Source: Planomicrobium sp. CPCC 101110 (GTDB lineage: Bacteria > Bacillota > Bacilli > Bacillales_A > Planococcaceae). Taken from it: 64,000 nucleotides of DNA. The notes under the pieces were generated by a model. It made no database searches. It was not told the origin of the DNA and worked only from the letters and a program-made list of their open reading frames with translations. Position numbers and translations under genes: made by a program. Each line of letters starts with the position of its first letter. Positions within the stretch are counted from its first letter, which is position 1. The stretch covers positions 479,028-543,027 of the forward strand of contig NZ_VOHD01000003.1 in the NCBI RefSeq assembly GCF_007859395.1, read 5' to 3'. Shown here piece after piece: positions 35,095-42,546 of this stretch.

Positions 35095-35166
35095 AGCAGA
35101 TTTCTCATAGCTCTTTCAGCAGGGATCCTTCCTGCAAAAATGGCAGAGCGGCATTTGAAATCTGCT
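35095..35166 (+). ncRNA. Nested three-stem leader RNA before the response regulator
   Basis: Three coaxial stems: AGCAGATTTC (35095-35104) with GAAATCTGCT (35157-35166); GCTCT (35110-35114) with AGAGC (35145-35149); GCAGG (35119-35123) with CCTGC (35131-35135). All pairs are exact Watson-Crick. It sits 40 bases before the response regulator ATG with no T tract, and contains an AGGAGG-like site just upstream (35088-35093) that has no start codon. It does not match a riboswitch family I know. Could be a cis-regulatory leader or a small RNA. Confidence 0.5.
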
Positions 35167-35206
35167 GCTTATTAGTTCAATCCATAGAGATGACTGGAGG
35201 TACGGC

Positions 35207-35887
35207 ATGAAAATTTTAGTAGTTGAAGATAATCCAAGCGTAAGTTCCATGCTGGAAATGTTTTTTTCAAAAGAAGGAATCGAAGGCGAATTTGAAGCGG
35301 ATGGGCTTGATGGTTACCGGTCCTATAAAGCGAACGACTATGACTTGCTGATATTGGACTGGATGCTTCCGGGACTGGATGGCATGGCTTTATGCCGTAA
35401 AATCCGGGAGGAAGGCGATTCGATTCCGATTATCATGCTGACAGCGAAAGACAGTGAATCGGACCAAGTCATCGGATTTGAAATGGGAGCCGATGACTAT
35501 GTGACCAAACCGTTCAGTCCACTGGCGCTGATGGCACGCATCAAGGCGGTGACCCGCCGGACACAAAAAGCGGAACCGGCATCGGATGCGATTCAAACGC
35601 TGCATTTTCAGGTCAACAAAGAAACGCGAGACGTGCAGAAAGATGGAGAAAAGGTACAAGACTTGACGCCGAAAGAATTTGACCTGCTTGTTTTTTTCCT
35701 GCAGCATCCTAAGCAGGTGTTTACCCGTGATCAATTGCTGGAGCAGGTCTGGGGCTATCAATTTTATGGGGATGAACGCACTGTTGATGTCCACATCAAA
35801 CGGCTTCGCAAGAAAATAACGGGGGGCGATAAACTGTTTCATACGGTCTGGGGAGTAGGGTATAAATTTGAAGAAGCCGAGAATTAA
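35207..35887 (+). CDS. OmpR-family response regulator
   Basis: 226 residues. Receiver domain with acidic pocket (VVEDNPS), phospho-acceptor Asp in LLILDWMLPGLDG (about residue 51), Thr in MLTAKDSE and Lys in YVTKPFSPLALMARI. The winged-helix DNA-binding domain (about 130-226) includes LTPKEFDLLVFFLQHPKQVFTRDQLLEQVWGYQFYGDERTVDVHIKRLRKKI. Paired with the next gene's kinase. TGGAGG precedes the ATG. Likely targets include prsA-htrA just downstream, through an 11-bp direct repeat. Confidence 0.92.
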   Translation: MKILVVEDNPSVSSMLEMFFSKEGIEGEFEADGLDGYRSYKANDYDLLILDWMLPGLDGMALCRKIREEGDSIPIIMLTAKDSESDQVIGFEMGADDYVTKPFSPLALMARIKAVTRRTQKAEPASDAIQTLHFQVNKETRDVQKDGEKVQDLTPKEFDLLVFFLQHPKQVFTRDQLLEQVWGYQFYGDERTVDVHIKRLRKKITGGDKLFHTVWGVGYKFEEAEN

Positions 35888-37283
35888 GTATTTCTACCAA
35901 TTGATTGGCAGCCATCTGAGCATTCTCCTCATTGCGCTCCTGATATTAAGCATCTTATTCGTGCAGTATGTGGAGGAATTTGCCTATGAGGAGAAAGCCG
36001 AGGAGCTGGAACGTTACGGTGAACAGATTTTGCGGGAGCTGGAGCGCCCACGTCCGGGAACGGATCTTCAAACATATGTTTCGCTGCTGAAGGCGCAAGG
36101 AATCGATTTTATCGTTTTTGATCAGCAAAGCCGTGTGTTATATCCGTTTTCTGAAGCCTTTCCGCCCATAGATTTGACCGAGGAAGAGTGGAACATCATT
36201 GAACAAGGGGAGACGCTCGTTGTGAACAGGGATGTTGAGCGCTTTGAAATTACTATGACTTTCGTCGCGATGCCTTATGTCAGCGATGGGGAATTGGTAG
36301 GCGGAGTGTTGCTGGCCTCTCCGGTCAGCGGAACGAGGGAAATGGTTTCCGAACTCAACAAAACACTCGTGACCGCTATTTTGATTGCTCTTGCTGTTGC
36401 TTTGCTGCTTAGCTTATTGCTGTCGAAATTGCATGTCAGCCGCATCCAGCGCATGCAGAAAGCGACCTCAATGATTACGAATGGCCGTTATGACGTGAAC
36501 CTTCCTGAAACGAATTTTGATGAAATCGGCGATTTGTCGAGAGACTTCAATAAGATGGCCAACAAGCTTCAACAGTCGAACGAAGAAATTGAACGCCTTG
36601 AAAACCGCAGACGCCAGTTTATGGCGGATGTGTCCCATGAGATGCGGACTCCGCTGACCACTATTGCCGGTGTTATTGAAGGCCTGCGCAATAATATGTT
36701 CGAAGAAGACCAACGGGAAAAAGGCATCCGCTTAGTAAGTGATGAAACAAAGCGTCTTATCCGTTTGGTCAATGAAAATCTGGATTATGAAAAAATTCGG
36801 TCCAACCAAGTGACGCTCACCAAAGAAGAAGTCGAGTCGGAAGAATTGCTTGAAATCATCCAGGAGCATCTGTATCTGCAGGCGGAAGAAAAAGGCGACC
36901 ACATTGTAATCGAGCCGGAAGCAGGCACAGTCATTTATGGGGATATGGACCGGCTGATTCAAATTTTGACGAACATTGTTAAAAACAGCATCCAGTTTAC
37001 CGACCATGGCCAGATTTTCTTGCGCGCTTTCAAAGAGCCGGCGCATATGGTGATTGAAGTGGAAGATACCGGTTCCGGCATCGATGTCGAAGAAATCGAT
37101 CTGATCTGGCGCAGGTTTTATAAAACGGATTTCTCACGGGGCAGCGGACAATTCGGCCTGGGGTTGTCAATTGTCAAACAGCTGGTCACCCTCCATGAGG
37201 GAGACATTCAAGTGGAAAGTACAAAAGGGCAAGGGACGAAATTCACTATCCGATTGCCGCATAAAAAAGACCCGGAAGCTTAA
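35868..37283 (+). CDS. Sensor histidine kinase
   Basis: 471 residues. Two membrane helices (about 10-30 and 165-187) bound an extracellular sensor domain of some 130 residues; then HAMP (HVSRIQRMQKATSMI), HisKA with phospho-His in ADVSHEMRTPLTTIAGV (about residue 256), and HATPase with N box LTNIVKNSIQFTDHG, G1 VEDTGSGID and GLGLSIVKQL. TTG start overlaps the response regulator by 20 bases. The stop codon TAA sits at the centre of the terminator palindrome. A role in envelope or secretion stress (CssS-like) is inferred from downstream prsA and htrA. Confidence 0.92.
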   Translation: MKKPRIKYFYQLIGSHLSILLIALLILSILFVQYVEEFAYEEKAEELERYGEQILRELERPRPGTDLQTYVSLLKAQGIDFIVFDQQSRVLYPFSEAFPPIDLTEEEWNIIEQGETLVVNRDVERFEITMTFVAMPYVSDGELVGGVLLASPVSGTREMVSELNKTLVTAILIALAVALLLSLLLSKLHVSRIQRMQKATSMITNGRYDVNLPETNFDEIGDLSRDFNKMANKLQQSNEEIERLENRRRQFMADVSHEMRTPLTTIAGVIEGLRNNMFEEDQREKGIRLVSDETKRLIRLVNENLDYEKIRSNQVTLTKEEVESEELLEIIQEHLYLQAEEKGDHIVIEPEAGTVIYGDMDRLIQILTNIVKNSIQFTDHGQIFLRAFKEPAHMVIEVEDTGSGIDVEEIDLIWRRFYKTDFSRGSGQFGLGLSIVKQLVTLHEGDIQVESTKGQGTKFTIRLPHKKDPEA

Positions 37284-37299
37284 GCTTACGGGTCTTTTT
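37264..37299 (+). terminator. Terminator palindrome with the kinase stop codon at its centre
   Basis: AAAAAGACCCG (37264-37274) pairs with CGGGTCTTTTT (37289-37299), and the inner AAGCTTAAGCTT is self-complementary, with one G-A mismatch. TAA at 37281-37283 lies in the centre, so the last six codons are the left arm. Confidence 0.85.
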
Positions 37300-37329
37300 C
37301 TTTCGTGAAAGTTTACATCTCTATTCAAA

Positions 37330-37366
37330 GTTCGGTCATAGTTTGTTCATAACTGCTTGTTAATAT
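37330..37366 (+). promoter_or_regulatory. prsA-htrA promoter with response-regulator direct repeat
   Basis: GTTCGGTCATA (37330-37340) is followed directly by GTTTGTTCATA (37341-37351), 9/11 identical. OmpR-family regulators bind such 11-base repeats. TAATAT (37361-37366) can serve as -10; no -35 is present at 17 bases upstream, where the repeat lies, which fits an activated promoter. Confidence 0.55.
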
Positions 37367-37398
37367 GGGCTTAACGAAAAGAAGAAAGAGGGCTGGAC

Positions 37399-38262
37399 AT
37401 GAAAAAAGCAATGTACATCGCAATGGGAGCTGTGTTGGCTGCAGCTATAATTTTAATGGCAGGTTTTATCCAGAAAGAGGCGGTGGCGTCTGTAAACGGG
37501 ACGGATATCGATAAAGAGGCATTATATGAAGAGTTGGTGGCTGCGAATGGAACAGCAGCACTTGATACGATGATTTCCGAAGAAATTGTCAAACAGGAAG
37601 CAGAAAAAGCGAATGTTGAAGTAGCGCAAGCAGAAATCGATGCGGAAATGAAAATATACGAAGAACAGTACGGCGGAGCCGAAGCGCTTGAATCGGCAAT
37701 CGAAACAAGCGGGATGACAGTGGAGCAATTGGAAGAGGAAATGAAGAATTACTTGCTGATCGAAAAGTTAATCGGACCGGATATTGAAATAACGGATGAG
37801 CAGATTGAAACATATTTTGAAGAAAATAAGGAATCCTTCGCACAAGCGGAGCAAGTTGAAGCGAGCCATATTTTAGTGTCCACGCAAGAAGAAGCTGAAG
37901 AAGTAGCCGAAAAATTGGAAGACGGTGGAGATTTCGCTGAGCTTGCAGCAGAATACTCAACGGATACAGCAACAGCCGAAACTGGAGGCGAACTCGGATC
38001 GTTCGGAACCGGTGAAATGGCAGCAGAGTTCGAAGAAGCGGCTTTTGCAATGGAAGTGGATGAAATCAGCGATCCGGTAGAAACGGAATACGGATTCCAT
38101 ATCATCAAAGTGACAGGCAAAACAGAGGCGGCAGAAGCAAATTTGGAAGACAATAAAGAACAAATCAAAGAAACCTTATTTGACGAGGCATTAAACACAC
38201 AATACGCAACTTGGATTGCGGAGAAAAAAGAAGAAGCCGACATTGAGAACAAACTTGAATAG
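37399..38262 (+). CDS. PrsA-like parvulin foldase without lipobox cysteine
   Basis: 287 residues. An N-terminal hydrophobic segment (MYIAMGAVLAAAIILMAGF) is followed by a SurA_N-like region (SVNGTDIDKEALYEELV) and a parvulin PPIase domain (VEASHILVSTQEEAEEVAEKLEDGGDFAELAAEYST ... GSFGTGEM ... EYGFHIIKVTG). PrsA assists folding of secreted proteins outside the membrane. Family members are usually lipoproteins, but this protein has no cysteine, so anchoring must be by the uncleaved helix. Very acidic throughout. It lies 12 bases before htrA. Confidence 0.87.
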   Translation: MKKAMYIAMGAVLAAAIILMAGFIQKEAVASVNGTDIDKEALYEELVAANGTAALDTMISEEIVKQEAEKANVEVAQAEIDAEMKIYEEQYGGAEALESAIETSGMTVEQLEEEMKNYLLIEKLIGPDIEITDEQIETYFEENKESFAQAEQVEASHILVSTQEEAEEVAEKLEDGGDFAELAAEYSTDTATAETGGELGSFGTGEMAAEFEEAAFAMEVDEISDPVETEYGFHIIKVTGKTEAAEANLEDNKEQIKETLFDEALNTQYATWIAEKKEEADIENKLE

Positions 38263-38273
38263 GAGGACATATA

Positions 38274-39464
38274 ATGGGCTACTATAATACACCTGAACCA
38301 AAGACAAAACAAAAAGGATATTTTGCTTCAAGTTTTACGGGATTGATCGCAGGAGCTTTGCTTGTTGGAGTGGTGCTTCCGGGATTTACCGATTCAGACG
38401 CTGCTGTCCAGGAAAATACAACTGCAGCGGTGGAATCTGCCAGTAATATTCAAAACGTTTCTTCTGTCGTAACAACGGATGTAACGAAAATTGTAGACAA
38501 AAATTCAGCTGCGGTAGTAGGGGTGACTAACATGCAGACTGCAGCACAAAACCCGTTCGCTCCGTCAGCCCAAACAGAATCCCAGGAAGCGGGGACTGGG
38601 TCGGGTGTCATTTACAAACAAGAAGGCGGTTCGGCTTACATCGTCACCAATAACCATGTAGTTGATGGAGCTGAAGAAGTGAAAGTCACTTTATCGGATG
38701 GGACAGAACTGGAAGCGGAAGTTCTTGGTGCAGACATCTGGACTGACTTGGCGGTATTGAAAGTGGCGGGAGACTCCATAACAGCTGTTGCGGAATTCGG
38801 CGATTCTTCTGTGTTAAAGCCAGGTGAACCGGTTGTCGCAATCGGCAATCCGCTTGGCCTTCAATTTTCCGGCTCTGTAACAACAGGAGTCGTTTCCGGA
38901 ACAGAACGCGCTGTACCAATCGATATCAATGAAGATGGAACAGAAGATTGGGAGTCAGAAGTCATTCAAACGGATGCAGCGATCAACCCGGGAAACAGCG
39001 GCGGTGCGCTCATCAATAGCCAAGGGCAAGTCATCGGCATCAACTCGATGAAAATTGCCCAAGACGCCGTAGAAGGAATCGGACTTGCAATTCCGATCAA
39101 TGCAGCGGTTCCGATTATTGAAGATTTAGAGAAAAATGGAGAGGTTGAACGGCCATCAATGGGCGTTTCCATCATCGACTTAATGGAAGTACCGGCCCAA
39201 TCCCGCCAAAACCAATTGAATTTGCCAGAGGATATTGAAGGCGGAATAGTGGTTCAATCTGTCTCGCCGGGATCCGGTGCAGAAAATGCCGGCCTTCAAG
39301 CTTATGACGTGATTGTAGAAATGGACGGAGAAGCCATCAATACTGTGCTTGATCTTCGCCAGTATCTATATAACGAAACAAAAGTAGGGGATACGGTAGC
39401 TGTCAAAATATACCGCAACGGAAAAACTGAGAACCTTGAAGTTGAACTGGCTGAAAGCCTGTGA
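38274..39464 (+). CDS. HtrA-like serine protease (S1C) with PDZ domain
   Basis: 396 residues. One N-terminal anchor helix (FTGLIAGALLVGVVLPGF), trypsin-like domain with catalytic His in VTNNHVVDGAE, Asp in DIWTDLAVLKV and Ser in NPGNSGGALIN, and a C-terminal PDZ domain (GIVVQSVSPGSGAENAGLQAYDVIVEMDGEAI). Degrades misfolded exported proteins. GGAGG precedes the ATG. Co-transcribed with prsA, forming a fold-or-degrade pair that the adjacent two-component system probably controls, comparable to CssRS-htrA in B. subtilis. Confidence 0.92.
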   Translation: MGYYNTPEPKTKQKGYFASSFTGLIAGALLVGVVLPGFTDSDAAVQENTTAAVESASNIQNVSSVVTTDVTKIVDKNSAAVVGVTNMQTAAQNPFAPSAQTESQEAGTGSGVIYKQEGGSAYIVTNNHVVDGAEEVKVTLSDGTELEAEVLGADIWTDLAVLKVAGDSITAVAEFGDSSVLKPGEPVVAIGNPLGLQFSGSVTTGVVSGTERAVPIDINEDGTEDWESEVIQTDAAINPGNSGGALINSQGQVIGINSMKIAQDAVEGIGLAIPINAAVPIIEDLEKNGEVERPSMGVSIIDLMEVPAQSRQNQLNLPEDIEGGIVVQSVSPGSGAENAGLQAYDVIVEMDGEAINTVLDLRQYLYNETKVGDTVAVKIYRNGKTENLEVELAESL

Positions 39465-39473
39465 TGGAATAGC

Positions 39474-39503
39474 AGTCCCTCGCCAAATGGCGAGGGACTT
39501 TAA
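39474..39503 (+). terminator. Intrinsic terminator of prsA-htrA
   Basis: Stem AGTCCCTCGCC (39474-39484) / GGCGAGGGACT (39489-39499) with loop AAAT and short T tract. Confidence 0.75.
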
Positions 39504-39535
39504 TGTTGAAAGTAAAATGTTCTTCCTAAAACAAA

Positions 39536-39561
39536 AACTGATTGCTTGGAAGCAATCAGTT
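39536..39561 (-). terminator. Terminator stem containing a stop codon
   Basis: AACTGATTGCTT (39536-39547) pairs exactly with AAGCAATCAGTT (39550-39561) around two bases. On the minus strand a T-rich run follows. The stop of the small membrane protein (39556-39558) is inside the stem. Confidence 0.75.
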
Positions 39562-39759
39562 GAGCAGGCCGAACATATCGGTACTTACTAAAACGATTAT
39601 AATGATTATTACCAGGATAACGAAGGCGACGATTCCGCCTTGCACTTTATTGTATTGCTTCACATTCGGTTCTTCTATGCCCTCTTTATGGTCCGGCGAA
39701 GGCTGCATCGTCTCTTTGTTTTCTTTCATATACTTTTGTTCGCTATCTTTTTTATCCAT
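39556..39759 (-). CDS. Small tail-anchored membrane protein
   Basis: 67 residues: a charged N-terminal 40 residues (MDKKDSEQKYMKENKETMQP) and one C-terminal helix (GGIVAFVILVIIIIIVLVSTD). No signal peptide and no known family. GGAGGAGG upstream with good spacing supports it as a real gene. The stop codon lies in the terminator stem. It lies between the htrA and PfpI genes, so envelope association is likely but unproven. Confidence 0.7.
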   Translation of the reverse strand: MDKKDSEQKYMKENKETMQPSPDHKEGIEEPNVKQYNKVQGGIVAFVILVIIIIIVLVSTDMFGLLN

Positions 39760-39800
39760 GACTGTTCCTCCTCCCTATTTCTCAATATCGCCAGCTGAAC

Positions 39801-40511
39801 TTATGGGTTGCTGAAAAAGGCATCCTCTTTTTCTTGTTCACGCTGTGTCAGTTTCTTTGCCAGCTCTCTTCCAAACAAGGCCGAAGAATGAGGGTCTCTG
39901 CCGGTCAAGATCTGGTCGCTGCCCCACACAATATATTCTTTTTCATCCGAGCCTTTAGAGTAATTCGCGATTTTGCTCAATTCATCTTCCAAGCTGAAAG
40001 GCAATAGACCGTCCACTTCTTTCGGCTCTTGGTCGTTTGGATAACCGGTTACGTTCAAACCTTCCAAAATGCTGCGTCCTTCTTTGGTTTTCGTGTAGAT
40101 GAGCGGTGCTGGGCCATGGCATACTGCAGAAACGATTCCGCCATGCTCGTAAACGATGTTGATGATGGCGTGCAGATCTTGATTGTGCGCCAAGTCAAAC
40201 ATGGCGCCATGCCCGCCGACAATGAAAATAGCGTCATAGTCGCTTGCTTTCACATCGACAATCGGTGTTGTCTTATCTGCGATTCCCGATTCATACAACT
40301 TTTTGTATTTTCCTTCCGGATCATAGTCTTCAGACAAGCTTAACGGATCGACAACCGGTTTGCCGCCTTCCGGTGAAGCAAGGCCAACAATATGCCCGTC
40401 TTCCTGCAGCGCCAGCACAGGCTCGAAAAGCTCCTCTGCCCACCATCCTGTAACGTAATCATTTTCTTCATCAACGTATCCACTTGATAGAACGGCCATT
40501 ACTTTTGCCAT
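39801..40511 (-). CDS. DJ-1/PfpI family protein (Hsp31-like)
   Basis: 236 residues of the class I glutamine-amidotransferase-like fold. The nucleophile elbow is IVSAVCHGPAPLIY with Cys followed by His, and AIFIVGGHGAMFDL is the adjacent loop. WWAEELFEPVLALQEDGHIVGLASPEGGKPVVDPLSL is typical of Hsp31/YraA-type proteins with glyoxalase III or deglycase activity. A near-consensus sigma-B promoter upstream points to general-stress control. GGGGAGG precedes the ATG. Confidence 0.88.
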   Translation of the reverse strand: MAKVMAVLSSGYVDEENDYVTGWWAEELFEPVLALQEDGHIVGLASPEGGKPVVDPLSLSEDYDPEGKYKKLYESGIADKTTPIVDVKASDYDAIFIVGGHGAMFDLAHNQDLHAIINIVYEHGGIVSAVCHGPAPLIYTKTKEGRSILEGLNVTGYPNDQEPKEVDGLLPFSLEDELSKIANYSKGSDEKEYIVWGSDQILTGRDPHSSALFGRELAKKLTQREQEKEDAFFSNP

Positions 40512-40550
40512 AGTATCTTCCTCCCCGGAATATATTACCTATGTCTTCTT

Positions 40551-40575
40551 TTACCCTTTCACCACATCCTGAAAC
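40551..40575 (-). promoter_or_regulatory. Sigma-B promoter of the DJ-1/PfpI gene
   Basis: Reading the minus strand, GTTTCA (40575-40570), 13 bases, GGGTAA (40556-40551). This fits GTTTAA-N12-15-GGGWAW at 5/6 and 6/6, 40 bases upstream of the start codon. Confidence 0.7.
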
Positions 40576-40719
40576 GTAGCGGAATCTCCTCCGGGAAAAG
40601 CATGGAGGCCCCTAAGGAACTTTGGTAAATCAACCATATCAATTGACTCTTGATGGCAAAACAAGTACGTTTTAATTGTTTAGAATTTTTAAAAAACAAA
40701 TCAGGGAAGAGGTTGGAAA

Positions 40720-41142
40720 ATGTCGAAGAAATTATTTACAACATCTGTGTTGGCAACCGGCGGCCGTTCTGGAAGAGTAGTCTCGGAAGATAATGTGATC
40801 GATATTGAATTGGTTTCACCTAAAGAATTGGGAGGCAGCGGCGAAAAAGGCACGAACCCTGAACAGCTTTTTGCGGCTGGATATGCGGCTTGCTTCGATG
40901 GTGCGTTGGGAATGATCATTCGAAGAGAAAAGGCGGATGTTACAGGCACGTCCGTCAAAGCGGATGTCGACTTCTTAAAAGATGAAGCCGACAATGGTTA
41001 TAAACTTGGGGTGACGCTCAGTGTTTCTATCCAGGGGGTCGAAGAAGACAAAGCGAGAGAGCTAGTGGAAAAAGCTCATCAAGCCTGTCCGTATTCCAAA
41101 GCGACAAAAGGCAATATTGATGTAGAACTGAAACTTATATGA
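40720..41142 (+). CDS. ohr: Organic hydroperoxide resistance protein
   Basis: 140 residues. NPEQLFAAGYAACFDGALGMI contains the peroxidatic cysteine and AHQACPYSKATKGN the resolving cysteine, as in OhrA/OhrB. The N-terminal TTSVLATGGRSGRVVSEDNVIDIELVSPKELGG confirms Ohr rather than OsmC. It reduces lipid hydroperoxides with lipoyl thiols. No ohrR gene is adjacent, and I found no convincing OhrR dyad; B. subtilis OhrB is controlled by sigma-B, OhrA by OhrR. AGGGAAGAGG precedes the start. Confidence 0.93.
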   Translation: MSKKLFTTSVLATGGRSGRVVSEDNVIDIELVSPKELGGSGEKGTNPEQLFAAGYAACFDGALGMIIRREKADVTGTSVKADVDFLKDEADNGYKLGVTLSVSIQGVEEDKARELVEKAHQACPYSKATKGNIDVELKLI

Positions 41143-41153
41143 AATATTATGCA

Positions 41154-41195
41154 AAGACCGCTGGGCAGCAAAAAGCTATTCAGCGGTCTTTTTTT
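41154..41195 (+). terminator. Intrinsic terminator of ohr
   Basis: AAAGACCGCTG / CAGCGGTCTTT stem with a longer loop and a T tract. Confidence 0.8.
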
Positions 41196-41252
41196 CATAT
41201 CGTTTTGGGTATTAAGCCTTTTGTATCTGTTTTATGAATAGTTAGATATTGG

Positions 41253-41277
41253 GTTTTAAACAAAAATGGCAGGGTAT
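41253..41277 (+). promoter_or_regulatory. Sigma-B promoter of the small acidic protein and Mn-catalase
   Basis: GTTTTA (41253-41258), 13 bases, GGGTAT (41272-41277). -10 is perfect and -35 is 5/6. It lies 44 bases before the start codon of the small protein. The Mn-catalase homologue YdbD of B. subtilis is a known sigma-B target. Confidence 0.75.
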
Positions 41278-41320
41278 TCAAATAATGCACAAAGATAACT
41301 ACTTCCAAGGAGGAGGTCAT

Positions 41321-41641
41321 ATGGAAAAAGAGGGAAATCGCAAAACGGATGAGGAAGAATTGGAATCGAAGAACGACAAAGATTTTAATGCTGGTGGAAA
41401 TGATTCCGATTACGATGGAGGCCACCCGAAAGATGCTTCTCCCCAAAGCGATAATCAGATCAATTCCAGTGAAGATCGTTTGAACCGCGAAGAAGCAAGC
41501 CGCAGTGAAGATGCTGCGAATTCTTTCAATGCCGGAGGCAACGATTCCGATTATGATGGAGGCCATCCGGATGATGTTTCTCCCGGCAGCAGCGGGAGCA
41601 TCAACACGGAACACGCTAACTCCAAAAAAGATCAATCCTAA
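41321..41641 (+). CDS. Small acidic protein with two 20-residue repeats and DxDxDG loops
   Basis: 106 residues, nearly all polar and predicted disordered. Two copies of FNAGGNDSDYDGGHPxDxSP lie at about residues 22-41 and 69-88. The DSDYDG core follows the DxDxDG pattern of calcium-binding loops. There is no hydrophobic core, signal peptide or known family. AGGAGG precedes the ATG. It lies 21 bases before the Mn-catalase gene and is under the same sigma-B promoter, so a role in stress or metal supply to the catalase is a guess. The opposite-strand frame is an artefact of its composition. Confidence 0.75.
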   Translation: MEKEGNRKTDEEELESKNDKDFNAGGNDSDYDGGHPKDASPQSDNQINSSEDRLNREEASRSEDAANSFNAGGNDSDYDGGHPDDVSPGSSGSINTEHANSKKDQS

Positions 41642-41662
41642 AAATTTCAGGAGGTTATGTCT

Positions 41663-42487
41663 ATGTTTTTTCACAGAAGCGAGCTTCAATTCGAATCAAA
41701 ACCAGATGCGCCAGATGCGGTATTTGCCAAGAAGGTCCAAGAGCTTATCGGCGGCCAATTTGGTGAAATGTCTGTTGCGATGCAATACTTGTTCCAAGGG
41801 TGGAGCACCCGAGGAAATGAAAAATACAGAGATCTACTGATGGATACAGGAACACAGGAATTAGGGCATATCGAATTGCTTGCAACAATGGTTGCGAGAC
41901 TTTTAGAAGGAGCTCCTGTCTATGAACAGGAAAAAGCTGCCGCTGACCCGATTATCGGTGCCATCATGGGCGGTATGAATCCTCAGCACGCAATTGTGCA
42001 TGGCCTAGGAGCCTCTCCTAAAGACAGCAACGGTGTACCGTGGAATGCGGGCTATATTGTAGCAAGCGGAAACCTATTGGCTGATTTCCGTGCCAACGTC
42101 AACGCTGAATCCCAAGGCCGCTTGCAAGTTGCACGCCTCTACAGCATGACCGACGACCGAGGTGTGAAAGACTTGTTCTCTTTCCTTATTGCACGGGATA
42201 CAATGCACCAAAACCAGTGGCTTGCAGCGATCAAGGATCTTGAAGCGAAAGAAGGCCCAATCGTGCCGTCTACAGTTCCGCCGGAATGGGAAGCCACTCA
42301 ATATTCGCATATTCTTTACACAAATCCTGAAACAAGCACTGCTTCCCAATTGCCTTGGGTAAGCCAGCCTGCGCCAGACGGCCATGCAATCACTGTAGAA
42401 GCACCTGCGCCATTAGCGGGCAGACCGGTGTTAAAACCAGGCCCGCCAGAGTCGCATGATACTTTACCGGCTGAAGACGCGGAATAA
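41663..42487 (+). CDS. Manganese catalase
   Basis: 274 residues. The four-helix core carries the di-Mn ligands: GGQFGEMSVAMQYLFQGW, DTGTQELGHIELLATMV and the second bundle with NVNAESQGRLQVARLY, plus IARDTMHQNQWLAAI. B. subtilis YdbD is the closest type. Converts hydrogen peroxide to water and oxygen. C-terminal Pro-rich tail (LAGRPVLKPGPPES). AGGAGG with nine-base spacing favours ATG 41663 over 41657. Second gene of the sigma-B transcription unit. Confidence 0.93.
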   Translation: MFFHRSELQFESKPDAPDAVFAKKVQELIGGQFGEMSVAMQYLFQGWSTRGNEKYRDLLMDTGTQELGHIELLATMVARLLEGAPVYEQEKAAADPIIGAIMGGMNPQHAIVHGLGASPKDSNGVPWNAGYIVASGNLLADFRANVNAESQGRLQVARLYSMTDDRGVKDLFSFLIARDTMHQNQWLAAIKDLEAKEGPIVPSTVPPEWEATQYSHILYTNPETSTASQLPWVSQPAPDGHAITVEAPAPLAGRPVLKPGPPESHDTLPAEDAE

Positions 42488-42492
42488 GATGG

Positions 42493-42526
42493 GAAATAGC
42501 CTCTTGTGAAAGAGGCTATTTTTTTA
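42493..42526 (+). terminator. Intrinsic terminator of Mn-catalase
   Basis: AAATAGCCTCTT, loop GTGA, AAGAGGCTATTT followed by T tract. Confidence 0.85.
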
Positions 42527-42546
42527 TGGGATGAAAGGAGAACGGT

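Noticed and set aside
40640-40719. OhrR operator before ohr
   Set aside because: The AT-rich sequence TTTTAATTGTTTAGAATT has no convincing dyad comparable to the known OhrR sites.
41195-41689. Long hydrophobic frame opposite the small acidic protein and catalase start
   Set aside because: It is a shadow: its hydrophobic repeats are the reverse reading of the acidic DxDxDG repeats, and there is no ribosome binding site.
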